31,196 nt of DNA from an uncultured Oscillospiraceae bacterium (GTDB lineage: Bacteria; Bacillota; Clostridia; Oscillospirales; Oscillospiraceae), in NCBI GenBank assembly GCA_910577915.1, contig CAJTOM010000003.1:32268-63463 (forward strand). The letters are read 5' to 3'. Position 1 is the stretch's first letter, and the number at the start of each line of letters is the position of its first letter. Under the pieces are notes generated by a model, which saw nothing but the letters and a program-made list of their open reading frames with translations, searched no databases and was not told the origin of the DNA. The position numbers and the translations under genes were made by a program. Shown piece by piece: positions 1-6,955 of the stretch.

Positions 1-5
1 AAACA

Positions 6-1010
6 TTAATGTTGATGAATCCGCCTTCCATTGATGCGATAGGTGATGCGCAGATCCGCCTCGCAGCACCGGCGCACCGCCCCGGCGCACCAGCGCCGGC
101 TCACCCGCCGGGCGTTGTCCAGCAGCAGCCGGGCGGGATAGTCGGAGCGCATGTTCCACTGCTCCATGAGCCAGAACTTGTCCCGGCCTGTGTCCAGGGC
201 GATGCGGGCGGTGTGGAGCTTGCGCAGCTCCTTGCCCATGAGGGCCAGGAGCATGAAGGGCTCCTCCTGGAGCTTCAGCAGGGTGCCCAGCACCTGGGCG
301 GCCCGGTCGAAGTCCCCCTTGGACACCGCCCCCGTCATCTCGAACACCTGGGCCTCCAGCACCGGGGCGGCCACCGCGTCGATGTCCGCCCTGGTGATGC
401 GCTCCCCCTTGGCGTAGGCGGCGATCTTCTCGATCTCCGGGATGAGGCCGTTCATCAGGCATCCGCAGGTGAACAGCAGGTGCTCCGCGGCGGGCACGTC
501 GATGGTGTGCCCCGCAGCCTTGAAGCGGCGGGAGACCCACTTGAGGATCTCGTTCTGGCTCTGCTCGGCGAAGCGCACCGTCTGTACGTGCTTGTCCAGG
601 GCGGCGCACAGCTTGCGGTAGGTCTTGTTGGGCTTGTACTCGATCTGATCGTAGACCAGCGCCAGGCAGCAGTACGGCGGGAAGTCCTCCAGCAGGGCGA
701 TGAGGGCGTTTCGCTGCTCCTCGGCCAGCTTGAAGAGGTCCCAGTCCACCACCTGCACCATGGTCCGCTCCGCCATCACCGGCAGGGCCTCCACGATCTC
801 CGTCAGGGCCTGGGCGGTGAGTCCCTTCCCCTCCAGCTTGTGGTAGTTGAAGCTCTCGAAGCCCGCCGCCAGCTGCTGCTTCATCTCGGACAGGCAGTAT
901 TCCCGCAGGTAGCTCTCCTCCCCGTGGAAGAGGTAGACGGTCCCCAAAGTGCGGGCCGCCAGGTCGGCGCGCAGCTGGTCGTAGGCGGCGTTTTTGGTTT
1001 TTGCGGCCAT
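6..1010 (-). CDS. holA: DNA polymerase III delta subunit (clamp-loader subunit)
   Basis: The 334-residue product matches HolA in length and in its N-terminal core (LFHGEESYLREY near residue 28), the region where delta folds into a RecA-like domain. Delta is the part of the clamp loader that opens the sliding beta clamp at the replication fork. HolA keeps the AAA-like fold but is not itself an active ATPase, and no intact Walker A is seen here, as expected. The ATG follows an AGGGGCGAG ribosome site 18 bases after the methyltransferase stop, so the gene is probably the last of the minus-strand operon that also carries comEC. Pairing with comEC is common in Firmicutes, but here a restriction-modification pair separates the two. 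The stop codon lies at the very edge of the window, so any following gene is not visible. Confidence 0.92.
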   Translation of the reverse strand: MAAKTKNAAYDQLRADLAARTLGTVYLFHGEESYLREYCLSEMKQQLAAGFESFNYHKLEGKGLTAQALTEIVEALPVMAERTMVQVVDWDLFKLAEEQRNALIALLEDFPPYCCLALVYDQIEYKPNKTYRKLCAALDKHVQTVRFAEQSQNEILKWVSRRFKAAGHTIDVPAAEHLLFTCGCLMNGLIPEIEKIAAYAKGERITRADIDAVAAPVLEAQVFEMTGAVSKGDFDRAAQVLGTLLKLQEEPFMLLALMGKELRKLHTARIALDTGRDKFWLMEQWNMRSDYPARLLLDNARRVSRRWCAGAVRRCCEADLRITYRINGRRIHQH

Positions 1011-1028
1011 GTTCTCGCCCCTATCCGT

Positions 1029-1700
1029 TTAGTGCTGGTCAGGCAGGTCCTGCCTGGCCGCCGTGGTGTGGTTGGCGTAGGTGCTCCACGTGGGCTCGTA
1101 GGCCTCCGTGGCCTGATTGCCCCACATGTCCCAGCCGTTCCGGCTGCCCCGGGCGAAGAGCTCCAGAAACGGGGCGGGGGAGCATCGCTCGATCAGCTCC
1201 ACAATCTCGTCCGGCTTTCTGGAGTGCTCCCGCTTCATGGCGCGGATGAGGTTCACCTGGGATCTGCCGGCGTCCAGGGTCCTGTTTTTGTCCCCCTTCA
1301 CGCCGAACAGGAGCACCTCCGTCACGTTGCGGAAGTAGAACCCCACGCCCCTGCCGTCCGGCATGCCGTCCTTTCGGACCTTCTCCCAGATGATGTTGGT
1401 CTTGTAGGCGAACCCCCACGCCCGCATGATCTCCAGCCCCTCCGGCAGCAGCGCGTTGGGGACCCACAGGTACAGGTGGCTCTTCTCGTCCGCCGCCTCC
1501 GACACGGGGAGCTGGGCGATCTCGCCCACCTGCATGGTCTCATACCGGGTCAGGCGCCGGTGCTCCGGGGCGACCTTACCCGTCCGGTTCTGAAACTGCC
1601 AGGGGGGATCGGCGTAGATGGTCCGGTATTTTTTCCCCGCCGTAAACCCTCTGAAATCCGCAATGGTCTGCTCCAGAGCCATAGTTGCTGTACGCTCCAT
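1029..1700 (-). CDS. MT-A70 family DNA adenine methyltransferase
   Basis: The 223-residue protein has the DPPW catalytic motif at residues 31-34, the hallmark of MT-A70-type N6-adenine methyltransferases, followed by a typical beta strand and loop (LYLWVPNALLPEGLEIM) and a C-terminal SAM-pocket region (PFLELFARGSRNGWDMWGN). It should methylate adenine in the site cut by the endonuclease encoded just upstream and so protect host DNA. The ATG at 1700 is chosen over a Met six codons later because GAGGGG lies 7 bases before it, inside the end of the endonuclease gene. The endonuclease stop is one base away, so the two are translationally coupled with the nuclease first. The target sequence cannot be read from the protein. 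An orphan role is unlikely given the partner. Confidence 0.88.
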   Translation of the reverse strand: MERTATMALEQTIADFRGFTAGKKYRTIYADPPWQFQNRTGKVAPEHRRLTRYETMQVGEIAQLPVSEAADEKSHLYLWVPNALLPEGLEIMRAWGFAYKTNIIWEKVRKDGMPDGRGVGFYFRNVTEVLLFGVKGDKNRTLDAGRSQVNLIRAMKREHSRKPDEIVELIERCSPAPFLELFARGSRNGWDMWGNQATEAYEPTWSTYANHTTAARQDLPDQH

Positions 1701-1701
1701 T

Positions 1702-2373
1702 CTAATACCCCTCTACGCAGGACTTCCGGATGCCGACGGCCAGGAGGGGGCAGCCCCCGTTCCTTCTGGACCGCAGCCGGTACTCCAGCTTCCCCATCCA
1801 GGTGGTGCTGGCCCCGTATTTCGGCATGATCGGCTTCCCGTTTCTGTCCGTAACCTCTCTGAACACGTCGTTGAGCTCCCTGGATCTGGTCACAATGATG
1901 CCGACCTCGATCAGCCCGCAGTCAAAATAGGTCCGCATGGCCAGCAGATCCCGGTCGAAGGTCTGATCCTTGCTGTTCCACTCCAGATCGAAGGCCACCC
2001 GGCCCTTGACGAAGTCGATATTGTGGCCGTCGATGTACCCCTCGATAATCTTCTGGTCGGAGGGCTGCTCCGCGAACCGGCCCCGCTGGTTCGCCTTCCG
2101 CGGGTACAGCTTCACCAGCAGATCCCCGGTGATGCGGATTTCCCTCCAGCCCAGGGGGCCCAGGACGTCGTCGAACTTTTTCGGTATGGCGGTTTCGTTG
2201 CCCCCCGCCGCCTGCAGGTCCTCGACGGATATGGACAGCCGCTCCAGGCAGTCCTGGACGTCCCCCCACTCCTCCGGAAACGCCTCGCTTAAAATCTCAA
2301 GGGCGTGGCCGTAGCTTTGAAACTCAAATTTCTCCAGAAGCGCCTCCCGGATATAGCGCCTGTCGTCCCGCAT
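1702..2373 (-). CDS. BglII/BstYI-like type II restriction endonuclease
   Basis: The 223-residue protein resembles the BglII/BstYI endonuclease family. The central block from about 113 to 165 (IDFVKGRVAFDLEWNSKDQ, then RDL and GVIIVTR-type strands) holds an acidic triad D120, D129, E131. Its spacing (9 and 2) equals that of the BglII catalytic residues D84, E93 and Q95, although the identities differ; this equivalence is my inference. Such enzymes cut 6-base or degenerate palindromes and usually leave GATC ends, but the site here is unknown. The gene starts four bases after the comEC stop; AAGGAG in the last codons of comEC is its ribosome site. It is followed after one base by its methyltransferase. 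No frameshift or truncation is seen, so the system appears intact. Confidence 0.8.
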   Translation of the reverse strand: MRDDRRYIREALLEKFEFQSYGHALEILSEAFPEEWGDVQDCLERLSISVEDLQAAGGNETAIPKKFDDVLGPLGWREIRITGDLLVKLYPRKANQRGRFAEQPSDQKIIEGYIDGHNIDFVKGRVAFDLEWNSKDQTFDRDLLAMRTYFDCGLIEVGIIVTRSRELNDVFREVTDRNGKPIMPKYGASTTWMGKLEYRLRSRRNGGCPLLAVGIRKSCVEGY

Positions 2374-2377
2374 CTCC

Positions 2378-4639
2378 TCACTCCTTCCCCTTCACCCGGA
2401 TCAGTATGTTCCCCTGGAGGTCCGTCCGGTACAGGGTCATCCCCGCCCCGGCCATGCGCTCCATGGCCTCCCCGGCGGGGTGGCCGAAGCTGTTCTCCCC
2501 GACGCTGATGATCCCCACCTCCGGCGACACCGCCTCCAGCAGCTCCTGGGAGGTGGAGTACCGGCTGCCGTGGTGGCCCGCCAGGAGCACCTCGATGTCC
2601 GGCAGGTCGTAGAGCGCCGTCAGCCGCCTCTCGGCGGCGGCGTTCATGTCCCCGGTGATGAGCAGGTCGAACGCCCCGGCGGAGCACAGAACCGTCAGCC
2701 CCTCCTCGTTGGCGCTCCCCTCCGCCACCGGCGGGTACACCGTCAGCCGGGCCGCCTCCCCCAGGGGCGTCTCCATAGGCGATTCCACATACGTCACCGC
2801 TGTGCCGTACCGCTCCGCCAGGGCCAGCACCTCCCGCTGGAGGGCCGCCTGATCCCGGCTGCCCAGCAGCTGGGGCAGCACCAGGCGCTCCACCTCCACC
2901 CTGGCCAGCAGGCTGGCCAGGCCTCCGGCGTGGTCGGCGTGGTAGTGGGTGAGCACCACGCAGTCCAGCCCTCCCCAGCCGTAGGTCTCCAGAGCTCTGG
3001 CCGCGGCGATCCCCGCCTGGCGGGGACTGCCCAGGCTGCCGCAGTCCACCAGGACCGTGGCGTCTCCGGCGTGGAGCAGGGTTCCGGCCCCCTGGCCCAC
3101 GTCCACGGCCACCGCGGTCAGCCCGCCGCCGGCTGCCGTGAGCCGGGGCAGGGCCCGGACCGCACCCAGCCCCACTGCGCCGGCCAGCAGGGCGATGAGG
3201 TACTTCCTCCGCCGCTCCCGGGACAGGGCGCAGATGCCCAGCAGGGTGTAGAGAAATACCAGCCACATCACCGTCCCCGGTCCGTCGAAGGACACCGCGC
3301 CGCCGGGGATGTCCGCCAGCAGGCCCGCCGCCCATAAAAGGTACCGGGCCAGCAGATCCGCCGCCGCCGTCAGCGGGGCCAGGGCGGGGAGGAGGGCGCA
3401 CAGCACCGTGCCCAGGAGGGCGCAGCTGAACAGGACCGGGGCCATCCACAGCACCAGCAGGTTGGCCAGGGGCGATACCAGGGACAGGGAGCCGAAGTAC
3501 ACCGCGCTCAGCGGCGCGGTCAGCGCCATCACCCCCAGGCTGGCGGACAGGGTCCCGGCAGCAAAGCGCCAGAGCCCGCGGCCGGCCCGCCCTGGCCGCA
3601 GGGCCGTCAGCGCCGCCTGGAGGCGGGGCGTCACCAGCAGCAGTCCCGCCACCGAGGCAAAGGACAGCTGCAGGCTCACCGACGCGACGGCGAAGGGGTT
3701 GTGCAGCAGAATCGCCAGCAGGGCCGCCGACAGGGACGTGGGCCCGTCCCCCTCCCGCCCCGCCAGAGGGGCCAGCAGCATGCACCCCGCCATCACGCAG
3801 GAGCGGACCACCGAGGGCGTAGCGCCCACCATCAGCGCGTACAGGATGAGCACCGGGTATCCCAGGAGGGCCGTCAGCCGCTGCCGCCGCCCGGTCAGGG
3901 CCCCCAGCAGAAGCAGGAGGAAGCCGCAGTGGAGGCCGGAGACGGCGGTGATGTGCATGAGCCCCGCCTCGCTCAGATCCCGCCAGCTCTGCTCGTCCAG
4001 GCCCTCCCGGTCCCCGGTGAGCAGGGCCAGGATGAGGCCCCTGGCGCTCCCGCTGTATAGGCGGTTCACCGTCCCCTCCAAAGAGCGGGCCAGCCGCTGG
4101 GGCAGGTGGAGTCCGCCCCGCTCCGTCTCCCGTTCCGGCGCGCCCTGGCCGTAGAGCCGGCAGAAGACGCCCTGGGAGGTGTAGTACCCGCTCTCCCCGC
4201 CCCGGACCATGTCGGCCCGCTCATAGCGCACCGCCGCCGTCACCCGGTCGCCGGGCTCCAGCCCCAGCAGCTCCCGGCCGCCGTAGTAGACCGCCCTGCC
4301 CCGCAGGCCCCCGGCGCGGACGGTGCACCTGGCTCCGTAGCCCGTCTCCTCCGGGTAGGTGAGAATTTCCAGCTCCACCGCGTCCTCCGTCCCCGCCAGA
4401 CGTCCGGCGGGGGCCAGGAACACGGCGGCGTATCCGGCGTACCACAGCAAGCCGGCGGCCAGTCCTGCCGCCCCGATGCGCAGGGCCGTCCTGGCTCTCC
4501 GCTCCCGCACCAGGGCCGCGCCCAGGGCCGCGCCCAGCGCCAGCGCCGCCGCCCACCCCCTCCAGGGGTCCGGCAGCAGGTACTGGCACAGGGCGCAGGC
4601 CCCGGCGAAGGGCAGGGCGAACCACATCAGCCGCCGCAC
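2378..4639 (-). CDS. comEC: ComEC/Rec2 family DNA-uptake channel
   Basis: This 753-residue polytopic membrane protein has the three ComEC parts in order: an N-terminal hydrophobic segment with an OB-like domain (about 1-190), the competence channel domain (about 205-470; GLMHITAVSGLHCGF and repeated transmembrane helices), and a C-terminal metallo-beta-lactamase-like domain with THYHADHAGG near residue 563. The family carries single-stranded DNA across the membrane during transformation, and the C-terminal domain is thought to be the nuclease. The start is GTG, with GGAG 6 bases upstream in the end of the preceding XRE gene; an internal ATG four codons later has no clear site. A conserved GHHGSRYST block in the nuclease domain supports function. 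The other competence genes are not in the window, so competence itself is unproven. Confidence 0.93.
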   Translation of the reverse strand: MRRLMWFALPFAGACALCQYLLPDPWRGWAAALALGAALGAALVRERRARTALRIGAAGLAAGLLWYAGYAAVFLAPAGRLAGTEDAVELEILTYPEETGYGARCTVRAGGLRGRAVYYGGRELLGLEPGDRVTAAVRYERADMVRGGESGYYTSQGVFCRLYGQGAPERETERGGLHLPQRLARSLEGTVNRLYSGSARGLILALLTGDREGLDEQSWRDLSEAGLMHITAVSGLHCGFLLLLLGALTGRRQRLTALLGYPVLILYALMVGATPSVVRSCVMAGCMLLAPLAGREGDGPTSLSAALLAILLHNPFAVASVSLQLSFASVAGLLLVTPRLQAALTALRPGRAGRGLWRFAAGTLSASLGVMALTAPLSAVYFGSLSLVSPLANLLVLWMAPVLFSCALLGTVLCALLPALAPLTAAADLLARYLLWAAGLLADIPGGAVSFDGPGTVMWLVFLYTLLGICALSRERRRKYLIALLAGAVGLGAVRALPRLTAAGGGLTAVAVDVGQGAGTLLHAGDATVLVDCGSLGSPRQAGIAAARALETYGWGGLDCVVLTHYHADHAGGLASLLARVEVERLVLPQLLGSRDQAALQREVLALAERYGTAVTYVESPMETPLGEAARLTVYPPVAEGSANEEGLTVLCSAGAFDLLITGDMNAAAERRLTALYDLPDIEVLLAGHHGSRYSTSQELLEAVSPEVGIISVGENSFGHPAGEAMERMAGAGMTLYRTDLQGNILIRVKGKE

Positions 4640-4642
4640 GGC

Positions 4643-4864
4643 TTACTCCACGGGGCCGCGCCGGTCGGTGCGGCCCAGGATGTAGTCCGTGCTGGTGTGG
4701 TACAGCTCCGCCAGCTTGATGAGGGCCCAGACGGGGATCTCCCGCTCGCCGGTCTCGTAGCGGCGGTAGACCGTGCGCCGGATGTAGAGCAGCTCGGCCA
4801 CCTCCCGCTGGCTGCGGTCGCTGTCCTCCCGCAGATCACGTATCCTTCTGAACTCCATCGTCAT
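4643..4864 (-). CDS. Small XRE-family HTH regulator
   Basis: The 73-residue protein is essentially one helix-turn-helix domain (IRDLREDSDRSQREVAELL, then YRRYETGEREIP), the layout of stand-alone XRE repressors. It has no sensor domain. The gene overlaps the end of the AAA ATPase gene by 29 bases and ends three bases before the comEC GTG, so it is embedded in the operon and probably co-translated with both neighbours. It may adjust this operon or an unlinked target; no operator is recognisable. Either of two Met codons (4864 or 4858) could be the start; a G-rich stretch upstream favours the first weakly. Confidence 0.85.
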   Translation of the reverse strand: MTMEFRRIRDLREDSDRSQREVAELLYIRRTVYRRYETGEREIPVWALIKLAELYHTSTDYILGRTDRRGPVE

Positions 4865-6449
4865 CGTCCCCCCCGCTCTCCGCCGGCTTCAGCGGTACGT
4901 CCATCAAATCCCTGAGGTCCTCCACCGTAATGGTGATGATGTCCTCGTCGGCGGGGGCCTCCATAGCCGCCACCCGGTCGGCCTGGGCGGCCACGATCTT
5001 CTCAAAGAGGTTGCGCACGTCCCGGGCGTTGCCGAAGTTCTCGTCCCGGTCCTCGTAGAGCTCCTGGAGGTGGTCCCGCACCGCCGCCTCGGCCTGGGCG
5101 TCCAGCCGGTAATCGTTGCGGTCCACCCGGCCCTTGAAGATCTCAAAGAGCTGCCGGCCGTTGTAGTCCTCGAAGAACAGGTACTTGTTAAACCGGGACT
5201 TCAGGCCGGGATTGGAGTCAATGAACCGGGGCATGAGGGTGGCGTACCCCGCGGCGATGACCACGAAGTCGTCCCGGTGGTCCTCCATGGCCTTGAGGAT
5301 GGTGTCGATGGCCTCCTGGCCGAAGTCCTTGTCCGCGTTGGGGGGAGAGAGGGTGTAGGCCTCGTCGATGAACAGCACGCCCCCCAGGGCCTTGGCGATG
5401 ACCTCCTGGGTCTTGATGGCGGTCTGTCCCACGTACCCCGCCACCAGCCCCGACCGGTCTACCTCCACCAGGTGGCCCTTGGAGAGGATGCCCAGGGCGC
5501 TGTAGATCTTGCCCACGATCCGGGCCACGGTGGTCTTGCCGGTGCCGGGGTTGCCGGAGAAGACCAGGTGGAAGCTCATGTCCGGGCACTTCATGCCCCG
5601 CTCCTGGCGCAGGGTGCGGACCTTCACCAGGTTCACCAGGCTGTCCACATCCTTTTTCACCGTCTCCAGGCCGATGAGGGCGTCCAGCTCCGCCATGGCC
5701 TCCTCCAGGGTCGGCCTGGGAGCGGCCTCCTCCGCCTCCCCGGCGGCGGGAGCGGCCTCCTGCGGCGCCTCCGGGCCCGCCTCCACCGGCAGGGGGGCCT
5801 TGGGGTCGCCGGGGGCGGGGGGACCGCCGAAGAAGTCGCCGTACAGCCCGCGGGTCCGGTCCCGGCGCATGACCTGGCCGAACTCGCTCATGAGCTGATC
5901 CAGCTCCCTGGCCGTGTCCCGGCCCTTGGCGGGGGAACGGCCAAGGTAATCCTCCGGCCCCGGCGTGGCGGAGATGGGGGGGACCCCCTCCCGGTCGCAC
6001 ACCGCCGTGAGCTGCTCATAGAGCATGGTGATCCGCCGGCTCTCGGCGAAGGAGAAGGAGCCGTCATAGGCGGCGCAGAGCATCAGCAGGTTCTTCTGCA
6101 CCTCGGCGAAGGTGCGGCTGAAGCTGGTGCCGTTTTTTCCGTCGGCTCCGGCCAGCTTCTGGAAGAAGTCCGGCACTCCCACGGTGTAGTGGGGGTTGGC
6201 CCGGTAGTAGGACAGGGCCTTCTCAAACTGCTCCGGGGAGAATTTTACCTGCCGGTCGGTGTAGATCTGGTTGATCCCGATCACGTCCCCGCCCTTTCCC
6301 GCGCCCCCGCCGCTGGCGGCCCACAGGCACAGGGTGCAGGCCCGGAAGTAGGTGTCCACCTCCTGGCTGGTGATGGCCAGGTCTGGGGGGATGCTCTGAC
6401 AGAAGTGGCCCACGCTGTCGGCGTAGTCCCGGTGAAAATTTTTGCTCAT
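4836..6449 (-). CDS. AAA ATPase of the CbbX/SpoVK family
   Basis: This 537-residue protein has an N-terminal helical region (about 1-150) that resembles no domain I can name, a Pro/Ala/Glu-rich linker (about 180-240) and a C-terminal AAA module. The module shows Walker A GNPGTGKTT near residue 300, Walker B VLFIDEA near 357-363, and an arginine-finger region (GLKSRFNKY). The architecture follows the CbbX, SpoVK and EccA group of AAA chaperones, which remodel protein partners, but the client cannot be told. The ATG has GGAGG 7 bases upstream. A good extended -10 promoter lies just before it, so this is the first gene of the minus-strand operon leading to comEC and holA. The C-terminus is acidic (GGDDDDG) and overlaps the next gene. 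Confidence 0.85.
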   Translation of the reverse strand: MSKNFHRDYADSVGHFCQSIPPDLAITSQEVDTYFRACTLCLWAASGGGAGKGGDVIGINQIYTDRQVKFSPEQFEKALSYYRANPHYTVGVPDFFQKLAGADGKNGTSFSRTFAEVQKNLLMLCAAYDGSFSFAESRRITMLYEQLTAVCDREGVPPISATPGPEDYLGRSPAKGRDTARELDQLMSEFGQVMRRDRTRGLYGDFFGGPPAPGDPKAPLPVEAGPEAPQEAAPAAGEAEEAAPRPTLEEAMAELDALIGLETVKKDVDSLVNLVKVRTLRQERGMKCPDMSFHLVFSGNPGTGKTTVARIVGKIYSALGILSKGHLVEVDRSGLVAGYVGQTAIKTQEVIAKALGGVLFIDEAYTLSPPNADKDFGQEAIDTILKAMEDHRDDFVVIAAGYATLMPRFIDSNPGLKSRFNKYLFFEDYNGRQLFEIFKGRVDRNDYRLDAQAEAAVRDHLQELYEDRDENFGNARDVRNLFEKIVAAQADRVAAMEAPADEDIITITVEDLRDLMDVPLKPAESGGDDDDGVQKDT

Positions 6450-6484
6450 AAGGCGCCTCCCATGGTCGCAAAGCGTTCAGGGGC

Positions 6485-6513
6485 ATTATAGCACAGGTTC
6501 CGGAAGAAATAAA
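6485..6513 (-). promoter_or_regulatory. Promoter of the AAA-comEC-holA operon
   Basis: Read on the minus strand, TATAAT (6490-6485) is preceded by TGC, an extended -10, and by TTTATT 17 bases further upstream (6513-6508) as a weak -35. It lies about 36 bases before the ATG at 6449 and diverges from the T-box promoter at 6577. Confidence 0.6.
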
Positions 6514-6576
6514 GTGGCTGTGTGGGACCCTCCGTCAATTTATCGCATTAAATTTATAAAAAACAGCATTTCCCTC

Positions 6577-6606
6577 TTGACCGCCCCCGCCCGCATGTGG
6601 TAAGAT
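6577..6606 (+). promoter_or_regulatory. Promoter of the T-box/Vor operon
   Basis: TTGACC (6577-6582), an 18-base spacer and TAAGAT (6601-6606) with TGG directly before the -10 form a sigma-A type promoter with extended -10. Transcription would begin near 6613 and run into the T-box leader. Confidence 0.65.
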
Positions 6607-6612
6607 AAGTGC

Positions 6613-6922
6613 CACAATGGAATAGCGGCCTGTGGGGCCGCGTGTAAAAACTGTGACGGAGAGGGCTCCGGGGGTGTTTCGCAGAGAGCCGGCGGGTGGT
6701 GCAAGCCGGAAAACGGAACCGGATGTTTGTAGCTCCCGAGTTGGAGGGAAGAAACCGGGTTGCCCCGGGAGTAGAGCCCTCCCGTGACTGCCGCGTCAGC
6801 GCATAGGGCTTGCTGGAGCCCGACGAGGGGCGTCCTCCGGGGCGCAATTTGAGTGGTACCGCGGGTATGATGTTGATACTCGTCTCAAAGATGAAGCTGT
6901 CTTTGGGGCGAGTTTTGTTTTG
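6613..6922 (+). promoter_or_regulatory. T-box leader, specifier probably GTA (valine)
   Basis: The leader has the distal Stem I signature (AGAGAGCCGG...GGTGCAAGCCGG, 6682-6709) and the conserved T-box TGGTACCGCG (6854-6863), followed by a terminator (6879-6922). The T-box TGGT would pair with the ACCA end of an uncharged tRNA, and binding would favour the antiterminator. Counting as in the well-known glyQS leader, where the codon lies 6 bases before GAG, gives GTA at 6729-6731, with GAG at 6738. The same rule gives TTC (Phe) in the pheST leader at 18998, which supports the method. The expected GAA before the codon is not present, so valine is likely but not certain. The downstream genes form a branched-chain acid pathway, which fits valine. 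Confidence 0.85.
6879..6922 (+). terminator. T-box-controlled intrinsic terminator
   Basis: A 13-pair stem (6879-6891 with 6900-6912, two G-T pairs) is followed by TTTTGTTTT. It is the terminator arm of the T-box switch and blocks the operon when the cognate tRNA is charged. Confidence 0.85.
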
Positions 6923-6955
6923 CCCCGGGGGATTTCTTGCAAGGAGGAGCACACG

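Noticed and set aside
9..1829. Plus-strand reading opposite holA and the methyltransferase
   Set aside because: The minus-strand genes carry clear motifs (DPPW and the HolA core); the plus reading has none.
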